Origin: Ctenosaura bakeri
Taxonomy: Eukaryota > Chordata > Lepidosauria > Squamata > Iguanidae
Length of the DNA: 64,000 nt
Direction: 5' to 3'
Assembly (NCBI GenBank): GCA_948474755.1
Contig: CAOLHI010001246.1
Span: 1-64,000 of the forward strand
Part shown: positions 34,961 to 48,321 of the stretch, piece after piece
How positions within the stretch are numbered: the stretch's first letter is position 1
How the letters are laid out: the number at the start of each line of letters is the position of its first letter
The notes under the pieces: model-generated
The model's database searches: none
What the model saw: only the letters and a program-made list of their open reading frames with translations
Told to the model about the DNA's origin: nothing
Program-made: the position numbers and the translations under genes

Positions 34961-35473
34961 GTCAATTCCTTCAGTCTACAGGGCTGGATTGCCCTCATCA
35001 GGACCCCCTTTCATCACCCTTCTGTACTCGGCAGTTGGGGAGGCTCCCAGGCCTTCTGTACATGCTGAAATGCGGCTCTTACCCACGTTAGTGTTTGATT
35101 CGAGGGCAAGGCATCCAGATGGAATGGCTAGTATTTCTGGGAGAGAAAATCCCATATCAAATATTCCGTAATTTACCAATCCTCTGTAGTGGGATCTCCT
35201 TCACCCTGTCATTGGACGGTGCTGCTAAGGGCTGTTAAACTTTCTGGGACCGACACCACTTTAAAATAGTTTTCACAACAGTTTCCTGGCCACTGTTGCC
35301 TTTCTTATTTGCAAATGCTGATTCCTAGAGTGATGGAATGGTGGGCAATTTTGCAACATTCACATTTGTTAAAATACGATCATTTTCATGCTGCGTTGTC
35401 ACTGTCACAGACAGAGTGCAATAGACAACTTCTGAACTCAGTATTCATTCCCAAAATTCTTAATTCTTTAAAC
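34961..35473. other. Start of UBE2E2 intron 1, nothing recognised
   Basis: Sequence falls quickly to average GC. No repeat or exon is recognised. Confidence 0.45.
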
Positions 35474-35658
35474 CAGTGCTACTCAAAGTGGTGTCTGTGG
35501 ACTGCTGCCAGGTCATGAGCCATCAGCTGCTGGGCCCTGGAGAAGTTCCAGGAAAGAAAGAAACAATTATAGACAGTGGGCACAAATATGGTACTGGGCC
35601 TAGCACAGTGGGTTTAAAAATTGCTGGTCCCCCACATCAGACAGGTTAAGAAACACTG
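35474..35658. mobile_element. Short hAT (Charlie/MER5-like) element
   Basis: Ends are cagtgctactcaaagtgg and the complement of aggttaagaaacactg. It is flanked by imperfect 8-bp repeats, ctttaaac and ctctaaat (6 of 8 match). Its 185 bp are typical of internally deleted hAT copies. Confidence 0.7.
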
Positions 35659-35873
35659 CTCTAAATCAGATCTTTGTAGCTTGTGGTCCATTTGTTTCCC
35701 AGGTCCTTAAATTGACCTGAAATGCTTTATTCTTACACACGTTTGTTCTCCTCACTGAACTGATTACCCAAGGTGACATCCTCCAGAATAGGTGTATTTC
35801 ATAAAAGAAGCACTACTGCCCTGGAACTGAGGCTCACATGCACTCCTCCCAGTATGGCAAATGCATTCTTAGG

Positions 35874-35997
35874 AAGGGGTTGGGGAAATGTTGTTCTGCA
35901 GATGTTGTCTCTCTGAATTCTTTACTATTAGCTATAGTGACTCAGTTGCTTCAAGTTGCACTCCAAGAACATCTAGAGACTGTGGTTTGCCCACCCG
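35874..35997. mobile_element. Palindromic MITE, same family as 25846-26290
   Basis: The left end is aaggggttggggaaatgttg with cagatgttg. The right end is the complement, agaacatctagagac then tttgcccaccc. Diverged. Confidence 0.45.
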
Positions 35998-38900
35998 TGA
36001 CTTACAAACTTTCCATCATTCTATGGAGAAAAAGAATCCTTTATTAGGCGGAGAGTACATTGCTCTGTACATCTACTCAATGAAAAGTTTCATTAGATAC
36101 GTAAGGGAGTGTTGTAGATGCATGCCAATATAGTTTTGCAGTCTTAGGACTGCTCTGCATGTGACCAGTTCTCAGCAAGAGTATAATTTCCTCAGAAGTA
36201 CATGACCAGCCTTATGCAACATAAGCAGTAGGTGTAAACTCATTGACGGAGACAGATCTGTCATACAGGACTTTCATGCCATGCCAATGCGAGAACATTG
36301 ACATCTGTACATTTGTTGTGGTTGACAAGTGTATATTGGGCTCACATTGCTTCTTATATAGAAGTGATGTTGATATAAGAAATTCATCATGTGGAAATTC
36401 ATCACTGTTTGATTCTCGCTTCCTTAGACAATCCCCCAAATGATAAACTGCCGGTAGCCAAAGCCACTAAGCTCCCCATCATGTCTCAGTTATTCATACG
36501 GTTTCATTGCCTGCTACCTTCCTAATATATTACTTTTCATAATAACCAAAAGGATTCCAGTAGCTTCTTCATTGCAAGCTAATACCATTTCCTTGAGTTT
36601 TCGTATTACTCCCTTTCCTCCTGTTTCTGTTCTTTGTCCTACTAGTTTTATTGTTAAAACATGTTTCTTTTATAATAACACCTACATCTGATGACACTGG
36701 CACACGCTGGGGGAACCACTCAACCTATTTATGAATACAGTTGCTCTGACAATACCAAAGGTTCTGCTGCTGTCCGTGTCCTGCTAGCATTTATCTTCTT
36801 TGTCTTAGTCCTTGTTACATGCCCATAATCCCCCTCTGTGTCCATGGGCACAAAGCAAATCCATTTTTCCCTCCCTACTCAGTGAGAGAAGTACTTTATT
36901 GGGAAATAACACACCAGTTCCTCTCCCTTATGATGGCCTCCAAATAGGGGAAGAGGTCAGACAACTTCCTATTTTTCCTCTCATTCAAAACCCATAGAGA
37001 TTAAACATGTGTGAGAGGAGGCAGTAGGCTTTTGTGCAATAGAATCTCATGTTGGGGAATTTCTGACTTGACATTTCCCCTTATCCCAGTTCCCCTTCTG
37101 GAATAGCCTTAATACGCATTCTGTGTTTGCCTGAAGCCTTTCTTTCAATTTTACTTTCCTCCAGTCTTCTACTATCTACTTTGTCCCCATTTCCTTTTCA
37201 CTCCTGCTAGTTTTCAGTTCCTTTCAACACTCTTGTGTCTCTTGTTCTTGCCTTTCCAAGGGAAGCGCCTAAAAAGATGTTACAATTTTTTAAAAAGTGT
37301 CCATTTTAACCTCCTGCCATTTTGAGTTCTGCATAATTATGTCTGTGACATGTGGCTTCCCAATCCCTCTGGGGAAATAGGAAAATAGGCAACTTGGATG
37401 TACCCTGTGTCTGCATCAGTCCAGAACAGCTGCTTCTTTTCCCCACCCCCTGGCCTAGTTGGTTATAAACCAGGCACCCCAGTTCTCTCTTCATACTCCC
37501 CCTTGTCATGTTTTGATGCTTTCTCCCTGATTGCCTTCTAATGAAGATGAAGTGAGGAAGTGCTTGCTGCTACTCTTCATGGGCCCAGAAAAATGTTCAA
37601 TTTGTCTTTGCTTATATGAAATTAAGAAGACATCATTGCTGTCTTTTCCAGTTGTTTTTTACTGAGGTTCTGCTTACTCTTTTGGGAGTAGAGGAAGGAT
37701 AGAGAGGGAGAAAATGTGAGACTGTGCAGTAGTTTTGTGCATTGGTATTTAAAATTCATAGAGAGCCCAGATACTTTTGTGGCCATGTTTCAGCTTCATT
37801 ATCTTGTGTTCTTGGAAAGACTTTAACCTCTCTGACCCTTGTGTAGTCCTATCTTTTTCTCTTAGCAGACACTTAAAAGCCCTTTTCTGGATGTGGAGTA
37901 ATTTAATAGAAAAGGGATTTAGGCAGTGTCCTTTAAAACACACACATTTATTGCACTATGACATAACCTTGAGGCTACTTGATTGTGTGTGGTATTAATA
38001 ACAGCAATAAAACGTTCTCCTACCGTGTCACTCTCCCCTGTTGATTTTCAGATTGTTTGTTGTTTTATTTATTCTCCTTTGGCTGCATGTAAAAGGTTGA
38101 ACTTCACAGGGTAAAGATGGTTTTTATCCCAGTTATATTTAGCTGTAAACTTCTTCAAATAAAATGTGACTTGACTGTTAGTTAACTGCTTATTGGATAT
38201 AGAACAAAAGTGTGTGTGTGTGTGTGTGTGTTTAGGGGCAGGTAGGGAGATGAGAAGACAGACATGAAATGACAAATTTAAGCATTTATTTATTGTAAGG
38301 ATTTGTTAAAATAATGGCATCTTATGAAGGGCATATTTATCTGATGAATGGTAATCTGAACTTCTGAAACTAAATATAGTTATAGTTGCAACTATTAGTG
38401 CAAGCATGTGCTTGGAATTTACTCGGGGAGTGCATTGTCATTAAAAGAAAAAAATATATGCATGTTTTGCTCTCATTCCTCTCTTTGGCCACCTTGTGTG
38501 TGCTGTGTGTGTGTGTGCGTGCGCACACACACGTGCATGTGCAAAGAGGTAGTATGTACATTTATATACATTTCAAAATATGTTACTTAAAGATCAGTAG
38601 TTTATAAAAAGGAATACATAAAGTGAGAACAGAAAATTATAATGTCTCTTCAGATGTTTTTCTCCCTTGACCTGCCACCTGATTGAAGAAGACTGGCTGA
38701 TTAAATCTGTATGTATTTGTACATGAGGAAACAAAAATTCAGAAGGGAAAACAGCTATACTTTGAAGCATACATTATCTTAGAAGTATTCCTTTTTTACA
38801 CTTATGCAGGATGGAATGATTCCCATCACATTAATGATTCCCATCACAGATGGTATGATTACCTATGTTTAAAATAATATTTAAAAATTCATGTTGCTTA

Positions 38901-40799
38901 GTTGAATCTATTTTTTATCTATTGACTTAAAAAAAAAATCCTTAATATCTCTTTGAGAAAAAAATTAAGAGTTACTCAGATTTATCTTTTGTAAACCCTT
39001 AAGGCTTTTCAGTTAAAATGCTAGTAGTGTTTCATGTCACTTTAACAAATTGTTGAAAAACTTGTTTGATCTTCTCCACTTTTCATAATTTTTATCCTAT
39101 TGTCCTAAATCCTAAACCTGATTTGCTTACAGCCAAAGGCTAATCAGCATGAAGTCTGGGGTAACTTAAACAGCTCCCATATCACTTCAGAGAAGAACAG
39201 CTGTGGTAGCTAAGCCTTAATTGGACCATTTCAGCTTCGCAGGCAGCAATCTGATTAGACAAGTCAGTAGTAATCGCCCACTTGGAAGTACCGTTGGAGC
39301 CTTGGATCATGCTTGCCCTGTGAATAGCATTGAAGGCCATGCTGTTAGCGGGTTACAGCAAAAGCAGCTGCATCAGAGGGGCCATCCCACTGGAGGAGGA
39401 TTATAGTGTTTTGAATTATTTGTTTATTTTACTGATTTTCTACTCTTCTCTTCATTCACCAAAATGCCTAGAGTGGTTAAAAGTTAAAGCACACACGTTC
39501 ATATAACAGCACTGAAACAGCAAAACACATCAAAGTATTCATAACAGCTAATATTGACTTGTTATGATGGAATGAATGGTGGACTCTTTCCAGAAGATAA
39601 TTTTTTTCGTCTTACTTAGGGTACTTTTATCTTGCTTTCCAATCTTACAACAGATTCCCTAGGCAATTTCCAAATTAAAACAAAATACAAAGCGTCATAA
39701 AAATAATTACCACAATTACCAAAATATAATAACCCTAATAAAGTATGAAATAACAAAAGCAATCTAAATCAGATTACAGTGAGCAATAATAAAAACCACA
39801 GAACAGAAAATTCCATAATGACATTACAGTCCACTGAATGGCTCCTTGAGGTAGGGAACATTTCTCCTGACACTGGAAAAAGTCTTTTCCTAGACCATTT
39901 TTAAAATCTTGAAACCTTTCTAAATAATTAGAAGGCAGCATCAGACCTCAGATGTTTGACCAAAATGTCGGAGTGGGTTGGTATTACGGCACATTCCAAA
40001 TCTTCTGGGTTAAAAGGAGTTTCTGCATCCATTTCTGTTTATTTTCAACCAGCTTTTGCAAATAAGACTATTTTAAGGGATTTGGTGGACCGTTTTCCTA
40101 GGTGATATCAAAGAGTATGATTCTGTTGATTCTAAAGAATGTTTTGATACTGTCACTCACTTCTGAGTTATCTTCAATTTATTGGGGATTGGGGTTGCTG
40201 CATTGCAGTTGTTTTGCTCTTACATTTCAGTCTTTGACTATGGAGGAAGGGGGAATATGTTGCAATCCTGTTCGTGTTACCTCTTTGCTGTAATACTGAT
40301 GTGAAATCAGTGGATGATATAAAGTTTTGGAATGAGATATCATCAGTACATAAATGATGTTGAGTTCTGTTTCTCTTTTTCACCAGAGTAGTCTGCAGCA
40401 GGAGTGGCCTTTTGATATCTGCCTACAAGTATAATGTTGGCACTTGCTCCTCTTTCTTGGCTCTTAGCACTTAGATACCCTTAAGGAGGCCAGTGAGAAA
40501 CAGTTGAAGGGAAGAACACTTCTTCACTTGTATTGTTCTGTTGCTAACATTCCCTTCCCAGGCAAGATATTCCTAGCTGGTTGTGCAGTTTTAGTCAATG
40601 GGACTAATATCTGGGTCAATTCAGTAAATTTTTTTGTCACTGAACATTATAGAGAAGGGAAAGTTGAGGGTGATTGCATTGGTTCCTCTGCATCTGAGCA
40701 GCATTTGATGCCATTTCAATAAGCATAAAGAAAACATGAATAGGTAGGATATCACCTTTTAAAATTATCTAATTGGGTGGTCATCACTGCATCTTGTGC
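35998..40799. other. UBE2E2 intron 1 sequence with simple repeats
   Basis: Mostly unassigned AT-rich intron. It contains (TG)n at 38211-38231, the TG/CG/CA tract at 38505-38545, and a stretch at 39470-39800 resembling LINE 3'-end low-complexity DNA. A GC-richer patch at 39200-39410 holds a 61-codon frame that I do not recognise. Confidence 0.4.
38505..38545. repeat. TG-CG-CA tract with hairpin symmetry
   Basis: A GT run passes through gcgtgcgc into a CA run. 38509-38519 and 38522-38532 are exact 11-base complements around a 2-base loop (gtgtgtgtgcg / cgcacacacac). This alternating purine-pyrimidine palindrome can form Z-DNA or a cruciform. Confidence 0.85.
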
Positions 40800-40929
40800 A
40801 ATTAAATTCCAAATTTAATTCTGCTCTGTTTGAAGTCGTTGCTTCCATTTGAATTTCCCACAAGTCACCGTCATTGAACACCCCCAATTCAGGTATTGTA
40901 AAAGAGAAATAAAAACATTTCTGTGTCCT

Positions 40930-41230
40930 CCTCCATCTGAACCATGTATAAATTCAAGCACATCTGTCTTTCTTCCCCCTTTAAAAAATAAAACGTGCCC
41001 CCCCATCAATAATGCTGCAAACTGTTGAATTTCTCTAACCCATTCATCATTTCATTTACCATTTTCTGAAGTTCCTCCTACTTTACAATATCCTTTTTTT
41101 CAGGAGCAGTGACCAGAACTGTACGAAGGAGTCCAGGTGTTGCTGCACCATACTTATGTAAACGTGTTGTGTTCTGGTTACATTTACACAGGAAGTGTTT
41201 TCATTCATATTTAATTGAACTTCAGCACTG
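40930..41230 (-). mobile_element. Old CR1/L3-like LINE fragment, antisense
   Basis: The block agtgaccagaactgtacgaa, gagtccaggtgttgctgcac, catacttatgtaaac matches the widely conserved antisense CR1/L3 sequence gaccagaactg-acacagtattcc-aggtg. It is highly diverged and the ends are approximate. Confidence 0.5.
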
Positions 41231-41712
41231 TTATATTTTAAATCGTTCTTGTGATTAAATCCCTTTTACTCTTACTGTTCACATGTGCATATTTAAGGCA
41301 AGCTTGTGTGCATATGAAATGTTGAAACACTAATTTCTGTATACTGAATAGGAGATTGAAAATAAGTGCTTAAGTGAACTTATACTGCCTTCTAAAATCA
41401 GCGGACTGTCAGAGTCCATAGTGAAGGATAAACACTATATATGTTCAAATTCATTCTCATTACCTAGTATATTCTGAGCGTTGCTTTCTGGTCTTTAAAA
41501 AATTAATTTCAATAAATGTCCGTCTATAGGAGAAACTGAGGAAAGCTTGGGAAAGGCAGCAAAAAAGTTACACTACATGTAGTTAGATATAATTCTTATG
41601 CTTGCATAAAGGAACAAATTAATTAGGCTTTGTACTATGTAAAGTTTCTTGAAGGAAGGGGGATATTCTATATGTTCATTAAGGCGTTCAGTTGTTAGGG
41701 ATTTTTCTTCAG

Positions 41713-41898
41713 AGTTGTTTTTGTGCCTTCAAATACTTTCTGACTTACAGCGACCCTAAGGTGAATAACAACCCTAAGGTGAATCTGTCAGAGTTTTCTA
41801 GGGCTGAGAATGTGAGAGTGGGTTTCCATGGCCAAGTGAGGAGTCCAACCTTGGTCTCCGGGGTCATAGTCCAGTGCTACAGCATGCTGGCTCTCAGC
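41713..41898 (-). mobile_element. ACAACAA-tailed SINE, antisense, rearranged
   Basis: Antisense SINE from the tail (agttgtttttgtgccttcaa) to the head (agcatgctggctctcag). The segment accctaaggtgaat occurs twice (about 41754-41767 and 41770-41784), and part of the middle is deleted. Confidence 0.85.
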
Positions 41899-41980
41899 CT
41901 TTTTCTTTACAAAAAAGCCTCAAGGCATTGTCGCAGCGAGCAGAAACAAAATATCTATTGTGCATGATTTTATGCATACA

Positions 41981-42300
41981 GTGTGTCCTCCATATATACA
42001 AGGGTTCCATTCCAGAAAACCCCCGTGTAAGAGAAAAAATGCAAAGCATCACGTCCCATTATAGTAAATGGACATGACGTGTTCACATCCGCAGCAGGGC
42101 AGGGACACCCCACTGCATCCATTGGCTGTAATGGTGTTTGACGCTTTGTGCGACTGCACATTTGTGTGTACAAAAGTTGCAGTAAGGGAGGGGCCACTAT
42201 ATGTGGATTGGGTGTTGAAGTAGTGGCCAGGGTCCAATGGTGTGCTTCCATAAACAGAAGCAGGCAACCCTTCTTCCTTCAGTCCTCATCCCAATGCGCC
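41981..42300. mobile_element. Tigger-like MITE, one end only
   Basis: It starts cagtgtgtcctccatatata then caagggttccattccagaaa, the usual start of this element class, and includes cccattatagtaaatgg. No matching right inverted end was found, so it is truncated or the end has decayed. Confidence 0.5.
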
Positions 42301-42689
42301 TTAAAAATCTGCTGTATAGGACTGTGAAACTCTTTGGAACAGTTTTTGGCACCGCAGAGAGCTGCAAGATACAAGAGGAATGAAAGAAGTCCTGTAAGCA
42401 TATTATTGAATCTAGCCCAATTACTTTGGTGTGTTACTTCAGGTTAACAATTTTAACATGAATTTTCTTGGAATTGCATTTCATTTTATATTTCATTTCA
42501 TATATAAGTTTTTAAAAAATGTCTGAAACAACTGGAGTGTTATAATTATGAAAGTTACAGATGGATAATATAAATAACATACTTCTCACGTCACTTGTGA
42601 AATATTTTTATGAACAAAATTTAAAGCTGTAGTTCTCTTCTGACCTGTGTAAAACAAAATCTGGTTGAACATGTAACGGTGAGCAGGAT

Positions 42690-44225
42690 TATTTATTTAT
42701 ATCGTTTCTGTATCACCTCCCAAGGTTATGAAAAAATAAAAGCAATTAAACAGTATAACAACAAATTTAAAAAAAAATAAATATTATTTAAAACATTTTT
42801 AAAACATTCTAAAAACAATCATAAAATATAATTCTGAAGCAATTAAGACAGAACTGTTTCAAATATGTTTTAGCTGCCTGCTGGAACTCAAAATAGATGA
42901 AGCTAGCCTAGCTTCCTCTGACTGGAAGTTCCATAATTGGGGTGCTGCACATATGTATACCAACTTTACCTAGCAAGGACATGCAACATAGCCTCCTCTA
43001 AGGAGCTCGGATTTTGGGCAGGCAAATATGGGAGGAGGTAGTCTTTCAGATATCCTGGCCCTGAGCTATTTAGAACTTTGTAGGTCAAAACCAGCATCTT
43101 GAATTGAACTTGGAAGCAAACTGGAAGCCAGTGCAGTTTTTCTGAAAACCAGGGTTACATGGTCCTTAAAATTCATACCTAACAGCAGTCTGGATGCTGT
43201 ATTTTGGACTAGCTGTAGCTTCCAAACACTTTTCAAGTCTTATGTACAATACAGTGGGTTCTCCTAACCTCGGATCTCTGGATCCGTGATTTCAAATGAT
43301 CTCAGAACGTTGCATTGTATATGTAAAATGGTGGTGACATGCACACAGACACACTGAAGCATCTGTATGCATATCATCTCCATTGAATATAATGGGATGT
43401 GAGCATTCATGATTTCAGGTATTCATTGGGGCTCCTGGAATGGAGTACCAACATATATGGGAGAGCCCACTGTAGTCTAATTGGGAGGTAACTAAAGCAT
43501 GAACCACTGTGGTCAGGTTTGCCTTCCCCAGATAAGGATGTAGCTGCTTCACCAGCCAAAGCTGGCAAAGGTACTACTCCTGGCCAGTACCTTCCAGGAA
43601 CACAAGGTATGAACCTAATATTTCAGAGGGAGTACAGCCCACCCAGGATAGGCTGTGATCTCAACCTCAGGTTGGTTTTCCCATTTACCAACAGTCTGGA
43701 TTGAGCTTCAGTTTATTAACCCACATCCAGTTGTTCAATTCAGCCATGTAGTGATTCCAGACTTCCACAGCCTCCTTGGCATCAGTTGTAAAAGAGAGAG
43801 AGCTATGTATCATTAGTCTACTGATGACAGTTAACTCCAAAACACGGGATGACCTTTCTCAGAGGCTTCATGTAGAAAGCTGAACAACAGTACCTCTGCA
43901 TGACTTTCTGGGAACATTCAAAGACTAGAACCACTGCAGAGTAACATCCCCAAGTCCCATATCTGCCAAATGGCCCAAAAGGATACCACAGTTAATGGTG
44001 TCAAATGCTCCTGAAAAATCCAGGAAGCCCAAGAGGGGTGCACTCTCCCATTCAGCTCCTGGTGCAGGTCGGCCACCATGCCAAGGCAAACAAAGGCTGT
44101 TTCACTCTCATCTTGCCCAGCAGAAACCAGATCAAGAGTGTGACCTGCTACAGATGTAGGGCCAGATGCTAACTGAGACAGGCCCATGGTTGCCATGAAA
44201 GCCATGAAATTCTGATAATGGATCC
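42690..44225 (-). mobile_element. L2-type LINE, antisense, internally deleted
   Basis: The minus strand carries the same family as 7500-10330. 44100-44205 encodes the endonuclease block LSQLASGPTSVAGHTLDLV. RT-region DNA follows (gtcaaatgctcctgaaaaat, tggattgagcttcagtttat), and then the 3' region to about 42690 (A-rich). Part of the endonuclease-RT linker is missing. A 221-bp MITE interrupts it at 43252-43472. Confidence 0.75.
43252..43472. mobile_element. MITE inserted in the L2 element, TA target
   Basis: Ends are cagtgggttctcc and the complement of gagagcccactg, flanked by TA on both sides (43250-43251 and 43473-43474). Removing it rejoins the L2 sequence cleanly (tacaata / gtctaattgggaggtaac), which confirms the boundaries. 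Confidence 0.85.
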
Positions 44226-46239
<2,014 letters not shown>

Positions 46240-46315
46240 TCCTTGAGGACTTCCAAAGGTACCTGATAGATAGGCCTTTGGTCTGAACTAGCAGGTTTTT
46301 CTTAGGTTTTTATGT
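46240..46315 (+). mobile_element. CR1 3'-end scrap
   Basis: taggcctttggtctgaacta then gcaggtttttcttagg...tatgtt resembles the CR1 3' terminus (gggcctttggtctgatccagcaggg...cttatgtt). It lies just upstream of the larger CR1. Confidence 0.45.
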
Positions 46316-46323
46316 TAAGAGTT

Positions 46324-46996
46324 TGTGAGTCTTCATAGGAGTCTTCATAGACCACAAGCTGAACATGAGTCAGCAGTGTGATGCGGCAGCCAAGAAAGCC
46401 AATGCAATTCTCAGCTGCATCAATAGGAGTATGGTGTCTAGATCGAGGGAGGTACTGGTACCACTCTACTCTGCTTTGGTTAGACCCCATCTTGAATACT
46501 GTGTCCAGTTCTGGGCACCCCAATTCAAGAAGGATATTGACAAGCTGGAGCAAGTCCAGAGGAGGGCGACCAAAATGGTGAGAAGCCTGGAAGCCATGCC
46601 CTATGAGGATAGACTTAGAGAGCTGGGTATGTTTAGTCTGCAGAAGAGAAGGTTAAGAGGGGACATGATAGCCATGTTTAAATATTTGAAGGGATGCCAC
46701 GTAGAGGAAGGAGAGGGCTTGTTTTCTGCTGCTCTAGAGACCAGGACAAGGAGCAATGGATTTAAGCTGCAGGAAAGGAGATTCCACCTGAACCTCAGGA
46801 AGAACTTCCTGACAGTCAGGGCTGTCCGGCAGTGGAATCTGCTGCCTCGGAGTGTAGTGGAGTCTCCTTCCTTGGAGGTTTTTAAGCAGAGGCTTGATGT
46901 CCATCTGTCGGGAGTGCTTTGAGGGTGTTCCTGCATGGCAGGGGGTTGGACTGGATGGCCCCTGTGGTCTCTTCCAACTCTACATGTCTATGATTC
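46324..46996 (+). mobile_element. 5'-truncated CR1 LINE with 8-bp target duplication
   Basis: 673 bp covering the 3' end of the CR1 pol gene and the short 3' UTR, ending gtctatgattc, the ATTCTATG-type CR1 terminus. The repeat taagagtt flanks it at 46316-46323 and 46997-47004. The 12-bp unit gagtcttcatag is doubled at its 5' edge. Confidence 0.85.
46365..46922 (+). pseudogene. C-terminal 185 codons of CR1-type ORF2
   Basis: An uninterrupted frame reads [20 protein letters not shown] and then [20 protein letters not shown], with [16 protein letters not shown] and ending [16 protein letters not shown]. This is the conserved C-terminal region after the reverse transcriptase fingers/palm in CR1/jockey-type ORF2. 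The endonuclease and RT catalytic motifs are missing through 5' truncation. The intact frame suggests a fairly recent insertion. It lies sense in UBE2E2 intron 2. Confidence 0.9.
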
Positions 46997-47004
46997 TAAG
47001 AGTT

Positions 47005-48078
47005 CTTTTCCTAAAAATGCATCTGTGATTGACATGTTTTCACTTTTTGTTTCTATACTGTAGCTTGAAGTGCCTTTACAAAGTTTTTTTAAGACTTTGA
47101 AACTATTTTTCCCCACAAAATCTAATACAATTAAACTGCATTTTTTTTTATTCAAAAGGCAGGTAAAGATAATAAAACAGATGTCTTAGACTGAAATTTT
47201 TGTATGGATGTTTGTTTTTGGTTGTGTCCTTTAATATAGCTTTTTTCTTTTTTAAAAAAATGCCACAATTTTTTTTTAAAAAATGCCACAATTTGTAAAG
47301 AAGATGTGTTTGAACTATTTTTAATATTTTAAGTATTCTGGTATAAATACTTCAACCATACTTTGAGTATTACAGATGAAAATTATGAGAAGCTTGGCTT
47401 TGGCTTCATATTTATAAAATTTCAAAATGATACTAGCAAAGTTGAATTTGATTAGTGTTCTGTTATATGTTATAAAATAGCTAATAATACTCTGGGAGCT
47501 TTTTTGTAGGGTGGGGTATAAACGCTGTAAATAAATAATAGTTGTTAGGTCATCCTAGGAGTTGTTCAATGTATCATTTTTACTAGGGCTTGAAATCTCC
47601 AAGAAAAGAAGCAGGCTTAATTGGACAGATCCAGGTGAAATAAATCAGCATCAAATCTAGATGAGTCTGGGTCAGATACGGTAAGACAGATCAAGCCAAT
47701 TAATTGCTGGGTTTGTCATGGTGAGCTTGGGTGAGCAGTTATCAAGATGATGGATAGAATCCAGTTTAGCTGGAATAATACGTCAGCAAAGAGATCTTGG
47801 CAATTAGGCACTTCAGAAAGCTGGTTAGGTTGGGCATTCAGTGCCACCATACCTGCAGTATGTTGACTTAAATTCTGTCTGTTTGTGTAATCTTATGTTC
47901 CTGTATGGTTGAAAAGCTATAGGGCAGTCGTACTTAATGTTTGAGATTGATGGGATACATATTGAAGCCACGAAGGTACAAAAAGAGGTGATGGCTATGG
48001 TGGCTTCTGAAAAAGAATCATGAGGGTTGCTGGGTCTCAGAAGCAGGGGAATTTAGTAGCAAGTATAATTCTGTTCTT
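47005..48078. other. UBE2E2 intron 2, unassigned
   Basis: A/T runs and a local duplicate of aaaaatgccacaattt at about 47256-47293. No exon. Confidence 0.5.
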
Positions 48079-48321
48079 GTTTGTTGTTGTTTTGTCTTCA
48101 AGTACCTTCCAACTTATGGCTGCCATTAGGCAAACGTATCTCAGGATTTTTTTTGGCAAGATTTGTTCAGAGGTGATTTGCCTTTGCCTTTCTCTGAAGT
48201 GAAGAGAATATGACTTGCCCAGGATCACTCAGTATTTTTCCATGGCCAAGTAGGGATTTGGACCCTGCTCTCCATAGCCATAGTCCAGTGCTGAAACCAC
48301 TCTACTATGCTGGCTCTCAGG
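48079..48321 (-). mobile_element. ACAACAA-tailed SINE, antisense
   Basis: From the tail (ttgttgttgttttgtcttca) to the head (actctactatgctggctctc), full length. The cttgcccaggatcactcagt and ccatggccaagtagggattt blocks are clear. Confidence 0.9.

Noticed and set aside
39221..39406. 61-codon frame in intron 1
   Set aside because: No recognisable motif or splice context. It may be an unidentified repeat or a conserved non-coding patch.
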